From Paraflavisolibacter caeni (GTDB lineage Bacteria; Bacteroidota; Bacteroidia; Chitinophagales; Chitinophagaceae), in NCBI RefSeq assembly GCF_025628885.1, contig NZ_JAOTIF010000001.1, positions 248,001 through 312,000 of the forward strand: a stretch of 64,000 nucleotides of DNA, given 5' to 3'. Made by a program: the position numbers and the translations under genes. Of this stretch, positions 8,180 to 17,905 are shown one piece after another. The notes under the pieces were generated by a model that was not told the DNA's origin, did not search any database, and was given only the letters and a program-made list of their open reading frames with translations. Numbering within the stretch: the stretch's first letter is position 1; every line of letters begins with the position of its first letter.

Positions 8180-9496
8180 ATGCAAATAGACAAAATCACA
8201 TTCAACGACATTTCGATCTTTCACCCGGAAGAAGAATTTTCTATTTTCCACAAACTCAACTTTACCCGTACCCTGGGCGGTAAGGAATGGCTGCGTCGTT
8301 TTTTCTCTGAGCCGCACCCCGACTTGAAACGCATACTCGGTACACAAGCCATAATCAAGGTCCTGCTGGATCATATTGATGAGTGGCCTACAGATATATC
8401 CAATGGAACTATTCTCGTCATGGATAAGTTCCTGGATTATAGCCTCGACCCTGTACCCGAAAGCCAGAATGCCTTTAACAGCCTTGTTTACAAGGTCCTG
8501 CATGGGCCCGACTATTCCATGATAAAATATTCGGTAAAGCACTTTGCCGATTTTTACCGGGGTATGCGGCAGCTGGCAGATCTTTTGTCGTCTGTGGAAC
8601 TGCCAGCACAGATTCAGTTTTACATCGACCGCATCAGCAGGGCCCTGAAATCTGAGCCACTGCGTCGCCTGTCTGAAGCTGCGCCTGATGCAAGGTTCAA
8701 TGCTATGCAAAACCTGTATTTCGCTTACCACTTAAAAGCCGACTATAGATCTGATACTCAGGACCTTATGGAGGTATTTCACCGCCTGGATGCCTGGTAC
8801 TCCATGGCGATGGCTGTAAAAAAGTTCGATCTGCATTTCCCGAAGTTCATCGAACAGGATCAACCCTATCTGAATGCAAAAGGCCTTTATCATGTCTTGC
8901 TCGAAAAACCAGTCGCTTACGACCTGATGATGAACCCAGACCAGAACTTCCTTTTTCTAACAGGAGCTAATATGGCCGGCAAGAGCACCCTGATTAAAGC
9001 CGTGGGGTCTTCAGTTTTCCTGGCCCATATGGGCATGGGAGTTCCTGCAAAAAATATGGAGCTAACCGTGTTCGACGGCCTGCTGAGCAACATCAATGTT
9101 GTGGATAACATTGCAAAAGGGGAAAGCTTTTTCTTTAACGAAGTGCAACGCATCAAAAACACAATTAATAAAATTAACGATGGTAAAAAGTGGCTGGTGC
9201 TGATCGATGAATTGTTCAAGGGAACTAACGTGCAGGATGCAATGAAGTGTTCCCTGACTGTGATCAAAGGTTTGATTAAGATGCACAATTCCCTTTTCAT
9301 TCTGTCCACGCATTTATATGAAATAGGAGAGGACCTGAAACAGTACCCCAATATCGCTTTCAAATATTTCGAGACCAACGTCCATGAAGACCAGCTGTCA
9401 TTTAGCTACCAGCTAAAAGAAGGCATTTCCAACGACCGGATTGGCTACGTGATCTTAAAGAGAGAAAAAGTAGTAGAAATGCTCGAAAAACTATAA
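8180..9496 (+). CDS. MutS-family ATPase lacking the mismatch-recognition domain
   Basis: A 438-residue protein with a helical core region (residues 1-230, resembling MutS domain III) followed by the MutS ATPase domain V. Walker A is GANMAGKST at residues 262-270, and Walker B is LVLIDELFKGTN. The STHLYEIGE switch follows. The N-terminal mismatch-binding domain and the FxE motif of true MutS are absent, and there is no Smr domain as in MutS2. It is therefore unlikely to be the mismatch repair protein itself. It may act on branched DNA or in another repair step; function is not established. The start is directly behind a 38-bp repeat. Confidence 0.85.
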   Translation: MQIDKITFNDISIFHPEEEFSIFHKLNFTRTLGGKEWLRRFFSEPHPDLKRILGTQAIIKVLLDHIDEWPTDISNGTILVMDKFLDYSLDPVPESQNAFNSLVYKVLHGPDYSMIKYSVKHFADFYRGMRQLADLLSSVELPAQIQFYIDRISRALKSEPLRRLSEAAPDARFNAMQNLYFAYHLKADYRSDTQDLMEVFHRLDAWYSMAMAVKKFDLHFPKFIEQDQPYLNAKGLYHVLLEKPVAYDLMMNPDQNFLFLTGANMAGKSTLIKAVGSSVFLAHMGMGVPAKNMELTVFDGLLSNINVVDNIAKGESFFFNEVQRIKNTINKINDGKKWLVLIDELFKGTNVQDAMKCSLTVIKGLIKMHNSLFILSTHLYEIGEDLKQYPNIAFKYFETNVHEDQLSFSYQLKEGISNDRIGYVILKREKVVEMLEKL

Positions 9497-9540
9497 CAAA
9501 ACACCCTGGATTCATGATTTGAATATGCATCCTTCGTAGC

Positions 9541-9925
9541 TTCAGTATACCATCAGTATACCTAAAGTAGGGCAAAAGTATTTCAACTCTATCCCTCCAT
9601 TCCCCCTAGATACTCCGTACCAACTCCATATCTAAGCCGTACATCAGCCGTACCTAAGCCGATGCTACTTCGACCATCCTTCGATCATCCTTCGACCATC
9701 TTTCGACTATGCTTCGATCTGAATTCAGCAAATGCTCATAAATAAGGGGAAAACAACCTACAGGCAGAACGCCTTCAAGGCCCTGAACGGAGTCAAGGGA
9801 GCTAAGCCTAAAGGTACAAAACCAACCCCCACTTTCCAAGTTTTGAACCCCCTCCCTTCCCCCATAAATCTTGACTCTTAATCAATACCTTAGCCGTATC
9901 TTAGCCGTACTTGAGCCTAGAAAAC
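9541..9925 (+). repeat. 11-bp-periodic intergenic element, copy A
   Basis: This fills most of the 637-bp gap between the MutS-like and M1 peptidase genes. It begins and ends with arrays of degenerate 11-bp units (CAGTATACCAT type; TAAGCCGTACC type; TTAGCCGTATC type). At its centre are five CTTCGACCATC-type units (9668-9722), followed by a non-repetitive core (9722-9850) with CCCTGAACGGAGTCAAGGG. The same structure occurs in inverted orientation at 25321-25715 with six central units. No transposase gene or clear coding capacity was found inside. Confidence 0.8.
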
Positions 9926-10133
9926 AATTTTTACACAATCAATATCTTAATATCCTAATATCATTCCCTTAGCATTTATCGTCTTCCCGTGCAATTCTTT
10001 TTCAAGTGTTGTTAAAAACAGTACTCATAACCTCGGTTTTACTATTCATGAGAAGGATTTCCCTACCTTTCACGTCTGGTTACCACCTTTGTAATAGTTA
10101 AGGCATTACACTTTACTAGAGTACAAACTACCT

Positions 10134-11702
10134 ATGATGCAAAAACTTTTGATAGTCTTATTTCTTTTTTCATATTGCTTTGGCTTTTCCCAACAGATTG
10201 ATGTCCAGCATTATAAGTTTTATTTGCAATTATCCGACGAGACTGACCGTATCCAGGGCGAGGCTGAAGTACAAGCCCGGTTCAAACATCCGGAGTCTTC
10301 CTTTTCACTCGACCTTGTTCAGGTAAAAAACAACGGAAAAGGGATGAAGGTCGATAGTATTAAAGGTGATAATATTGCAGGGTTTCAACAGGCAGGCGAC
10401 AAGGTCAACATCCAATTAAAGAAGGCAGCCGATTCTATAAGCTCTGTACAGTTGTATTATAGTGGCATCCCTGCAGATGGCTTGATCATTTCCAAAAACA
10501 AGTATGGCGACCGTACTTTCTTTTCAGATAACTGGCCCAATCGGGCGCACCATTGGATTCCTTGCAATGATGCTCCTGATGACAAAGCCTCTGTCGAGTT
10601 TTTGGTGACAGCACCTGCTCATTACCAGGTAGTTTCAAATGGCGTGAAAATGGAAGAAGCTGCCTTGGACAATTCTAGAAAGTTGACACACTGGGAAGAA
10701 ACAATACCAATTTCAACCAAGGTAATGGTCATTGGTGCTGCTCAATTTGCCATTGCTAGAGTGGATAGTTGTTCGCCAGTCCCGGTAACCGCTTGGGTCT
10801 ATCCGCAGGATAAGCAAAAGGGTTTTTATGATTACAAACTGGCTGACCATATCTTAAAATTCTTTATCGATTATATTGGGCCTTATGCATTTAAAAAGCT
10901 TGCGAACGTGCAATCAAAGACCATCTTCGGTGGAATGGAAAATGCCAACACGATCTTTTACACGGAGAAATCAGTTACTGGAGATCGAAGGTCAGAAGCC
11001 CTGATAGCGCACGAAATTGCACACCAGTGGTTTGGCAATATGGCCACAGAAAAAAGCTTTCCCCACCTTTGGTTAAGCGAAGGTTTCGCTACTTATATGA
11101 CCGATATCTATATGGAGCGCCAATATGGGAAGGTTATGTTGCAGCAGCGCCTTAGGGAACAAAGAGACGAAGTGATCCAGTTTAACAAGGTTACAAAGAG
11201 ACCTGTTGTTGATTCTGTTTCTGCTTTGATGGACCTGCTCAACGACAACAGCTATGAAAAAGGGGCCTGGGTATTACATATGTTGCGTGGGAAATTAGGT
11301 GACACTGTTTTCCAAAAGGTCATTCAGACTTACTATGAACTGTATAAGGGAAGCAATGCAGAGACAAGGGACTTCCAGGCTGTAGCCGAAAAAGTTTCAG
11401 GAGAAGTGCTCAAACCATTTTTTGATCAATGGTTGTTCCAGCCAGGGCTGCCGAAAATACATGGAGAATGGAAGTTTGAAAAGAATAATTTCTATTTAAC
11501 GATCCAGCAAAAAGGTGAAAACATATATCAGTTCCCTTTAGAAATAGGGATCTTAGATGCCAAAGGAAAACAAACGGTTCATAAGGTCTTCATTACAAAG
11601 GCCAAAGAAACCTTTTCATTCCCTATTTCCAGGAAACCCGCAAAGGTTGTTCTGGATCCAAATACTGCTCTGTTGTTTGAAGGACACATCGTAGAGAATT
11701 AA
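10134..11702 (+). CDS. M1-family zinc metallopeptidase (aminopeptidase-like), secreted
   Basis: A 522-residue protein with a signal peptide (about residues 1-20, ending GFSQQ). The exopeptidase motif GGMENA is near residue 264. The zinc site is H293-E-x-x-H297 in LIAHEIAHQWFGN, and the third ligand Glu is in WLSEGFATY about 19 residues later. The N-terminal beta domain is followed by the catalytic domain and a short C-terminal beta region (WFFQPGLPK-like, FFDQWLFQPGLP). Members cleave N-terminal residues from peptides. The protein is shorter than full-length M1 enzymes because it lacks the large helical C-terminal domain. It is probably periplasmic or exported. Confidence 0.9.
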   Translation: MMQKLLIVLFLFSYCFGFSQQIDVQHYKFYLQLSDETDRIQGEAEVQARFKHPESSFSLDLVQVKNNGKGMKVDSIKGDNIAGFQQAGDKVNIQLKKAADSISSVQLYYSGIPADGLIISKNKYGDRTFFSDNWPNRAHHWIPCNDAPDDKASVEFLVTAPAHYQVVSNGVKMEEAALDNSRKLTHWEETIPISTKVMVIGAAQFAIARVDSCSPVPVTAWVYPQDKQKGFYDYKLADHILKFFIDYIGPYAFKKLANVQSKTIFGGMENANTIFYTEKSVTGDRRSEALIAHEIAHQWFGNMATEKSFPHLWLSEGFATYMTDIYMERQYGKVMLQQRLREQRDEVIQFNKVTKRPVVDSVSALMDLLNDNSYEKGAWVLHMLRGKLGDTVFQKVIQTYYELYKGSNAETRDFQAVAEKVSGEVLKPFFDQWLFQPGLPKIHGEWKFEKNNFYLTIQQKGENIYQFPLEIGILDAKGKQTVHKVFITKAKETFSFPISRKPAKVVLDPNTALLFEGHIVEN

Positions 11703-11716
11703 AGGCATAAAAAAAA

Positions 11717-11747
11717 GACCTATAAGGTTTTCAAATCCTTATAGGTC
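11717..11747. terminator. bidirectional intrinsic terminator
   Basis: An 11-bp perfect stem (GACCTATAAGG / CCTTATAGGTC) with a 9-nt loop lies between the convergent M1 peptidase and pyruvate dehydrogenase E2 genes. It is preceded by a run of A, which becomes the T tract for the minus-strand transcript. Confidence 0.8.
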
Positions 11748-11799
11748 TATATTCAAATTTCCTTAGTAATCTTAGAAATCCCCAAAATCCAGGTATAGA

Positions 11800-13476
11800 C
11801 TAGACAAGCATTGTCACCGGATTCTCCAGGTATTTTTTGAACGTTTGCAGGAACGTAGCTCCAACTGCTCCGTCCACGCTTCTGTGGTCGCAGCTCAGAG
11901 TTACTTTCATAACATTGCTAACGCCAAAGCCTTCACCTTTTCTCACCACTACTTCCTTGATGCGTCCAACTGCCAGGATCGCGCTATCTGGTGGATTAAC
12001 GATGGCTGTGAATTCTTCAATATCCATCATACCCAGGTTAGAAATAGTGAAGGTGTTTCCTGTAAACTCGTTAGGCTGAAGTTTCTTGTTTTTAGCCTTA
12101 CCTGCCAGTTCTTTGGTTTCTGCAGCGATCACGCTAAGTGGTTTCTGGTCTGCAAAGCGAATAACTGGTACGATCAGTCCATCTTCAATTGCTACTGCTA
12201 CACCAATATGTATATGGCTGTACTGGCGGATAAAATCACCCATCCATGAAGAATTTACTGCAGGATGTTTGCGAAGGGCCATGGCAACAGCTTTTACTAC
12301 CATGTCGTTAAAGCTGATTTTAACTGGGCTCACTTCGTTCATTTCTGCACGGGCTTCCATTGCCTTGTCCATGTTAATTTCCATGGTCAGGTAGAAGTGT
12401 GGAGCAGTGAACTTGCTTTCACTCAAACGACGTGCAATAACCTTACGCATTTGCGAATTGGTAAGGTCTGTATAGCCTTCCTGACCTTGTACAACTGGTT
12501 GTGCCTGCGCCTGAGGTTGGGCTTGAACTTGTGGCTGAGCCTGTGCGGCCGCTTTCTGAGCAGGAACGAAACTGTCTATATCAATTTTCGTAATTCTTCC
12601 ATTATCACCACTTCCTTGTACCTGGTTAAGGTCAATGCCTTTTTCTGCAGCAATTTTCTTAGCTAATGGCGAAGCTTTTATGCGGCCTTCAGGAGTTACT
12701 GAAGCAGAAGCTGGAACCGCTTGTGCAGCTGCTTGTGTCTGTGGGGCAGGTGCTGCTGGTGCTTGTGTTCCCTGTTGGGCAGGAGCGGCTTGTGCTGGAG
12801 CTGCTTGGGCTGTGCCACCTTTGGACGCTGCAGCAATAGCTTGTACATCAACTTTTCCTTCTTCACCAATAATACAAAGAAGCTCGTTTACTGCAATCTT
12901 TTGTCCGGCTTCTGCACCTATATATAATAATTTACCATTCTTGTAGCTCTCCAACTCCATCGTGGCTTTGTCGGTTTCAATCTCAGCCAGTAGATCACCT
13001 TTCTTTACGTCATCGCCTACTTTCTTGTGCCATGCAGCAATGACCCCTTCAGTCATGGTATCACTAAGGCGAGGCATCAACACTACTTCCTCAATTTTAC
13101 TGATATCAATGCCCGAAGCTCCACCTTGTGATGGTACGTCTCCTTCAGCTTTCGGAGCAGGTGCAGTTTCCTGGGCCGCTGGTTGAGGAGCAGCAGCCTG
13201 AGACTGACCCCCGGAAATTTGTTGTGAAATATCTTCTCCCGGCTGGCCAATGATAGCCAACAAGTCGTTTACCTGAAGTTTACCACCTTTATCTGCGCCT
13301 ATATGCAACAGAGTGCCATCTTTATAGCTCTCCAATTCCATCGTAGCTTTATCGGTTTCAATTTCAGCAAGAAGATCACCTTTTTTAACCTGGTCTCCTA
13401 CTTTCTTGTGCCATGCAGCAATTACCCCTTCTGTCATGGTATCACTGAGGCGAGGCATTAAAATAACTTCAGCCAT
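11800..13476 (-). CDS. pyruvate dehydrogenase complex E2 (dihydrolipoamide acetyltransferase), two lipoyl domains
   Basis: A 558-residue E2 subunit. Two lipoyl domains (about residues 2-78 and 130-205) each carry the lipoyl-lysine motif ETDKATME. Ala/Pro/Gln-rich linkers follow, then a peripheral subunit-binding domain (SPLAKKIAAEKGIDLNQVQG, about 265-300). The catalytic core (about 335-558) ends in the active-site motif DHRSVDGAVGATF. It transfers acetyl groups from E1 to CoA at the core of the complex. The E1 and E3 genes are not next to it. The opening MAEVILMPRLSDTMTEG is typical of the pyruvate rather than the 2-oxoglutarate enzyme. Confidence 0.95.
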   Translation of the reverse strand: MAEVILMPRLSDTMTEGVIAAWHKKVGDQVKKGDLLAEIETDKATMELESYKDGTLLHIGADKGGKLQVNDLLAIIGQPGEDISQQISGGQSQAAAPQPAAQETAPAPKAEGDVPSQGGASGIDISKIEEVVLMPRLSDTMTEGVIAAWHKKVGDDVKKGDLLAEIETDKATMELESYKNGKLLYIGAEAGQKIAVNELLCIIGEEGKVDVQAIAAASKGGTAQAAPAQAAPAQQGTQAPAAPAPQTQAAAQAVPASASVTPEGRIKASPLAKKIAAEKGIDLNQVQGSGDNGRITKIDIDSFVPAQKAAAQAQPQVQAQPQAQAQPVVQGQEGYTDLTNSQMRKVIARRLSESKFTAPHFYLTMEINMDKAMEARAEMNEVSPVKISFNDMVVKAVAMALRKHPAVNSSWMGDFIRQYSHIHIGVAVAIEDGLIVPVIRFADQKPLSVIAAETKELAGKAKNKKLQPNEFTGNTFTISNLGMMDIEEFTAIVNPPDSAILAVGRIKEVVVRKGEGFGVSNVMKVTLSCDHRSVDGAVGATFLQTFKKYLENPVTMLV

Positions 13477-13690
13477 ATCAAAAAATATGATTTTTAGTTT
13501 TGAAGGGCCGAAATTAATGGAAATGCAGCAAAAGTTGCAAGGAATTGTAAATGGGAGCGTTCTGGTTTAAGATTGAAGTCTGGTGCCTGAAGTCGGTAAA
13601 CATTCCAATTATCAATAATTCAAGGGTTTATTAAAAGGCCCGTTATAAGAATCTCCTGTTTTCTTAGATTAAATGGGACAGAATTCAGCG

Positions 13691-14764
13691 TCACTTTAAC
13701 TCTTGGAATATGATCTTCAAGTCCTCCCTGGTAGTTGGTCGTTGTGGATGCTTTTTGATAAAAAGCTCTGCATTCCTGATCCTTTCTTTAGTAAGTGGAT
13801 GTGAGCTAAGGAAGGAAAGACTGCTTGGAATATCTTCAATTTTCTGCAGGGTCGTCTTCATGAGCTGGCGCATTCCATCAACGCTGACCTCATTTTTCAA
13901 CAGAAGCTCCATGCCTTTTTCATCTGCTTCGGTTTCCAACATACGGGAATAGCGAAGACCGTTTAAATTTTCCACATTGCTTACTAATGCTCCGGAGATG
14001 CCAGTGGCATCACTAAAAATAACAGATATTATAATTCCATTAGCTGCACTGCGTAATAATGACTTGAGGCTATGCTGCTCATTAACATGGGTACTTTCAT
14101 GTGCCAACAGAGCTGCTAGCGCTTCTGGAGTTTTAATTTTATTAAGTATTCCAGAATAAACTACGATTTGCCCACCAGGAAGTGCATATGCATTGACTTC
14201 ATTTCTTTTTAGCAATGTTACCCGTATTGGGTATCGCTTGCTCAGTTTCAGATGATCTGCAAAATTTTGCAATTGATGTGTTCCTGCTGTGTCAATTGTT
14301 ACGCCAAATGTGGCTTCTTGAGTAATCGTCATTTCCCTAAGTTGATTACCAATCCTGATCTCCTCCTGTACTCCTATCACTTTAGTGCCAATAAAAGGAA
14401 TAAGAGTGATGATGAAGAAGTACAATCCTACTCCCAAAAGAATAAATAAGGTGACTAATATTACAGTTTTCTGTCGCATCAGGTCCTGCACTAAACTGGG
14501 ATTTGCATTTGAAATCTGTTTGGCAATTCCCTCTGCTAAAGGGTGCTCACCGGTAAACTCCAAATACTGCAATCCTTTGGTATCAAGATATACGTAATGA
14601 GTAAACCCTACCTGATTATATGATGAACCTTTTAAAGGAAAACTCTGCAAGAAATGGTCGTCTTCGCCATCATGAATGTGTATCCTGCCATTGAAAAGCA
14701 ATACCCGCACCTGTGAGGGGCGGGCACTGCTTCCATCAAAATATAAAATAGTACAGTTCTCCAT
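13691..14764 (-). CDS. M48-family membrane zinc metallopeptidase
   Basis: A 357-residue protein. The N-terminal cytoplasmic-type domain (1-95) is of unknown function. One hydrophobic segment lies at about 100-126. The M48 domain follows, with NAYALPGGQIVVYSGIL (about 191-206), HESTH at 222-226, and the third ligand Glu in ETEADEKGMELL. The closing SSHPLTKERI motif is also typical. It resembles YfgC/BepA or HtpX-type peptidases involved in protein quality control. The gene begins at the base next to the stop of the YjgN-like gene, so the two are almost certainly co-transcribed and translationally linked. The substrate is unknown. Confidence 0.9.
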   Translation of the reverse strand: MENCTILYFDGSSARPSQVRVLLFNGRIHIHDGEDDHFLQSFPLKGSSYNQVGFTHYVYLDTKGLQYLEFTGEHPLAEGIAKQISNANPSLVQDLMRQKTVILVTLFILLGVGLYFFIITLIPFIGTKVIGVQEEIRIGNQLREMTITQEATFGVTIDTAGTHQLQNFADHLKLSKRYPIRVTLLKRNEVNAYALPGGQIVVYSGILNKIKTPEALAALLAHESTHVNEQHSLKSLLRSAANGIIISVIFSDATGISGALVSNVENLNGLRYSRMLETEADEKGMELLLKNEVSVDGMRQLMKTTLQKIEDIPSSLSFLSSHPLTKERIRNAELFIKKHPQRPTTREDLKIIFQELK

Positions 14765-15712
14765 TTAAATAACAAAGCCGAAGTCAAGAATGTCTGCCAT
14801 ATCATCAGCAGTTGCGTCGCTGTAATCTTCCTGGGCCTGTTGCAGCGACTCGAATGAATAATAGCCACTAGCTTCAATGTTATTCATTACGAACTCCATT
14901 GTTCTAGTAACCACCCAGGCATACCCCAAACCTAAAGTAAAGACAAGAATTAGCGCGTTTACAATTAAAAGGCCTGCAAATCCGCCAGCTGTAGCCATTG
15001 AGCGAAAAAAGACCGCATCTTCATCTTGTTCCAGTCGGAGATTGTTGATAAAGTATTCAAATAATTCTTTCTGCCACCAGAAACTGTAAATGCCTAAAGT
15101 CAGAACAGACAAGAAATAACCTTTTAAATTCAGTCCAAAATAATCACTTCCGTCACCGGTATAAACAAAGCGTGCATTTCCTACTTTGATATTGGACAAT
15201 ACATATCGCCTGAGGTGAATTGTAAACCATGCACCATAAATTCCAAAGGTTATTAATGTAAAGAAGATGCCCTTAAAAAAGAGAATAATCAATTCCTTCC
15301 TGTTTCCTGTATACCCGAAACGGATGCCCTTCCAACTTGTTTTGGCCATTCTGTATTTGTAAGAACCATGAATAGCCAAGGGTGTTATTGCAAGAATACC
15401 ACCGTATATAATCAGTGCTGCAATCCCCAGATGATCATGCATGGCAAAATAGGTAAAGATACCGTAGAGTAATACCAAAATGACAATGGCTTTAATGAAA
15501 CCTTTGAACATTTCTTTGCCCGTTCCGGAAAAAACGAAAGGTGTCTCGTCGAAAGTATTCTTACTGTACAGGTATTTAAGAGATCTTTCTTTAGCCCAGG
15601 GATAGTAAAGGCCAAGTGTAAGAATGTTGAGAATGGTGTTTACAATTTGTATTTTAAAATATTCACTGCCTTTACCATAAAAGGCTATAGGATACGAACG
15701 ATACTCCTTCAT
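14765..15712 (-). CDS. YjgN-like (DUF898) multi-pass membrane protein
   Basis: A 315-residue integral membrane protein with about eight hydrophobic segments. The internal repeat of the family is seen as ILTLGLYYPWAKERSLKYLY, LITFGIYGAWFTIHLRRYVL and VLTLGIYSFWWQKELFEYF, each followed by an F.Y.G or FVFSGTGKE-like turn. DUF898 proteins have no firmly known function. Here the gene lies immediately upstream of the M48 peptidase gene with no gap. That pairing is common in my recollection of other genomes and suggests a joint membrane function. Confidence 0.85.
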   Translation of the reverse strand: MKEYRSYPIAFYGKGSEYFKIQIVNTILNILTLGLYYPWAKERSLKYLYSKNTFDETPFVFSGTGKEMFKGFIKAIVILVLLYGIFTYFAMHDHLGIAALIIYGGILAITPLAIHGSYKYRMAKTSWKGIRFGYTGNRKELIILFFKGIFFTLITFGIYGAWFTIHLRRYVLSNIKVGNARFVYTGDGSDYFGLNLKGYFLSVLTLGIYSFWWQKELFEYFINNLRLEQDEDAVFFRSMATAGGFAGLLIVNALILVFTLGLGYAWVVTRTMEFVMNNIEASGYYSFESLQQAQEDYSDATADDMADILDFGFVI

Positions 15713-15854
15713 GCTTTGTTAGTTTTGATGTTGTTTAAATACTATGTAGCAATAATATTTAAGATCTTATTATTTAACAAAAAATGCTGGAGTTTTTTAT
15801 AATAATAAGTGAATGTGCTTAGGAGTTAGAAACGGTTGGTTGCATTCCTGCTCC

Positions 15855-17720
15855 CTAGAAATCTAGTTCTAGTCTCAGTCTTTCCCTTAGTTCTTGTACA
15901 ATAGGAAACTGTTCAATTATTTTTTGGTATTGCTGCTTGGAAGTTAATGGTACTTCGATTACTTCCTGTATCTGCTCCGTTTCTATGAGTATAACAGAAA
16001 ACTGAAGTTGGCGGTTGTGCAATTCATGTTTTAAAAACTCCGAAACTTTATTTCTTTCAAAATCCAGGAACTTTTGATTGATGTTGTTGTTAGCTGTAGC
16101 ATCAAAACTATTGGCGTCTTTAATCATCAGTTCTGCTACTTCAAAACTTTGCCATGCTGGGTTCTTTTCAGCTTTCAGTTGCTCAATAAACTTGTCCCAT
16201 GCCTTCCGAAGACTGGACATTTCTAAAGGTAGATCTTCCCGGATCACCTGGTTGTTGTGCACTTCCTGTATCTGCTGACGCAAGGATTGCAGGGATCCCA
16301 GTTTGGATTTAGTATTACCTGGCGCAGGGGGAGAAGGAGGCGGTGGTGGAGTATAAGCCGTTTTAGGTTCTTTGATCACAGCTTGTTTGTGCACAGGCTC
16401 TGTTTCTATGATCAGTTTAGCTTCTTCCGGTTGCTGCTTTGTCACTGCTGATGCAACTGACGGCTTTACCGCAGGAGCAGGAGTCGGTGCGGGTTTAGGC
16501 ACATTAACTGGTGCTGAGGCATCAGGTTGAACACTTATTGGATTGATGTTTTTAAAAGCTACGGCTCTTGCTGTATCAACTACTTTTTTTTTATCAACAG
16601 TACTCCCGTCAGAGGTGAGTTGCAGGGCCTGGCGCAGGTAGCAAAGTTTGATCAATGCCATCTCTACATGCAGGCGCTTATTTCTGGCTGCTTTATAATT
16701 GAGTTCCGCTTCTGCCAGGATGTTAAGAATGCTTACCAGGTAACCGGCTTCAGTTTTTTGGGCTGTCTCGGCATAACGTTGACGGAAACTTTCCACGACT
16801 TCCAGCAATCCGGCAACACGTTCGTCCTTGCAAATCAAAAGATTACGAGCGAACTCGGCAAAACCATTCAACACAGAATCCCCTTCAAATCCTTTTTTAT
16901 TGATATCATCGTACAACAGCATAGCTCCGGCCAAATCCTGCTTTAGCATGTTGTCGATTAATTTAAAATAATAATCAGCATCAAGGATATTCAGGTGTTC
17001 CAGGGTATTTGTGTAGCTAACCTGTCCACCGGTAAAGGAAACAATTTTGTCCAGGATACTTAATGCATCACGCATACAGCCCTCGCTTTTCTGGGCAATC
17101 ATTTGCAGGCCTGCTTCATCAGTTTGGATTCCTTCTTTGATGGCAATTCCATGCAGGTGGTCTACTGTATCTTGAAGAGTGATGCGTTTAAAGTCAAATA
17201 TCTGGCATCGGCTTAAGATGGTGGGTAATATCTTATGCTTTTCAGTAGTCGCCAGGATGAAAATAGCATACGGTGGCGGTTCCTCCAGCGTTTTCAGAAA
17301 AGCATTGAAAGCTGACGAACTGAGCATGTGTACCTCGTCTATGATATAGACCTTGTACTTTCCTGCCTGTGGTGCAAAACGTACCTGCTCTACCAGGGCC
17401 CGGATGTCATCTACCGAGTTGTTAGAGGCGGCATCGAGCTCGTGAATGTTCAATGAAGTACCTTCATTGAACGACTTACAGGAGTGGCAATGGTTACAAG
17501 CTTCGCCTTCAGGTGTAGGATTTTCACAATTAATGGTTTTTGCCAAAATGCGGGCACAGGTGGTTTTACCAACACCCCTGGGACCACAAAAAAGAAAGGC
17601 ATGCGCCAATTGGTGATTCCTGATGGCGTTCTTTAGAGTTGTGGTAATATGTTGCTGCCCCACAACCGTATCAAAGGTTTGAGGGCGGTATTTTCTGGCA
17701 GAAACGATAAACTTTTCCAT
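15855..17720 (-). CDS. dnaX: DNA polymerase III subunit gamma/tau
   Basis: A 621-residue clamp-loader subunit. The AAA+ domain has Walker A GPRGVGKTT at residues 46-54, a four-cysteine zinc module (C65, C75, C78, C81), Walker B in VYIIDEVHML, and sensor 1 in LATTE. Domain III follows to about residue 370. A low-complexity Pro/Ala/Lys linker (about 395-470) leads to a C-terminal tau-like domain. It loads the sliding clamp onto DNA. No slippery site for a gamma product was identified with confidence, although a run of A occurs in the KKKVVDT codons (near 16586-16594). Confidence 0.95.
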   Translation of the reverse strand: MEKFIVSARKYRPQTFDTVVGQQHITTTLKNAIRNHQLAHAFLFCGPRGVGKTTCARILAKTINCENPTPEGEACNHCHSCKSFNEGTSLNIHELDAASNNSVDDIRALVEQVRFAPQAGKYKVYIIDEVHMLSSSAFNAFLKTLEEPPPYAIFILATTEKHKILPTILSRCQIFDFKRITLQDTVDHLHGIAIKEGIQTDEAGLQMIAQKSEGCMRDALSILDKIVSFTGGQVSYTNTLEHLNILDADYYFKLIDNMLKQDLAGAMLLYDDINKKGFEGDSVLNGFAEFARNLLICKDERVAGLLEVVESFRQRYAETAQKTEAGYLVSILNILAEAELNYKAARNKRLHVEMALIKLCYLRQALQLTSDGSTVDKKKVVDTARAVAFKNINPISVQPDASAPVNVPKPAPTPAPAVKPSVASAVTKQQPEEAKLIIETEPVHKQAVIKEPKTAYTPPPPPSPPAPGNTKSKLGSLQSLRQQIQEVHNNQVIREDLPLEMSSLRKAWDKFIEQLKAEKNPAWQSFEVAELMIKDANSFDATANNNINQKFLDFERNKVSEFLKHELHNRQLQFSVILIETEQIQEVIEVPLTSKQQYQKIIEQFPIVQELRERLRLELDF

Positions 17721-17905
17721 GCGGCTAATGTCTCCTGACTCGGTTGCTAAGGTAATGGAAGTGCGCTAATCTGTGCGCAGTTTTAACGAGATCAAGATCA
17801 TAATGTGCACAAATTGTCTACATCTTCCCTTCCTGTGTTTAACTGCTTAAGAGGTGTAATGTTTGCTCATTTTTAATTACACATCGCCTGTTAAATAATA
17901 TTACC

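Noticed and set aside
8102-8731. 209-residue frame on the minus strand
   Set aside because: It lies antisense to the MutS-like gene, which has clear ATPase motifs, and has no recognisable features.
9668-9722. CRISPR-like spacing of repeats
   Set aside because: The units are 11 bp and directly adjacent, with no spacers, and there are no cas genes.
9654-9839. Frame across the 11-bp element, with a similar one at 25308-25550
   Set aside because: The two predicted peptides are alike only because the DNA is repeated. The 33-bp triple of the 11-bp unit gives an 11-residue peptide period by itself, and the starts differ.
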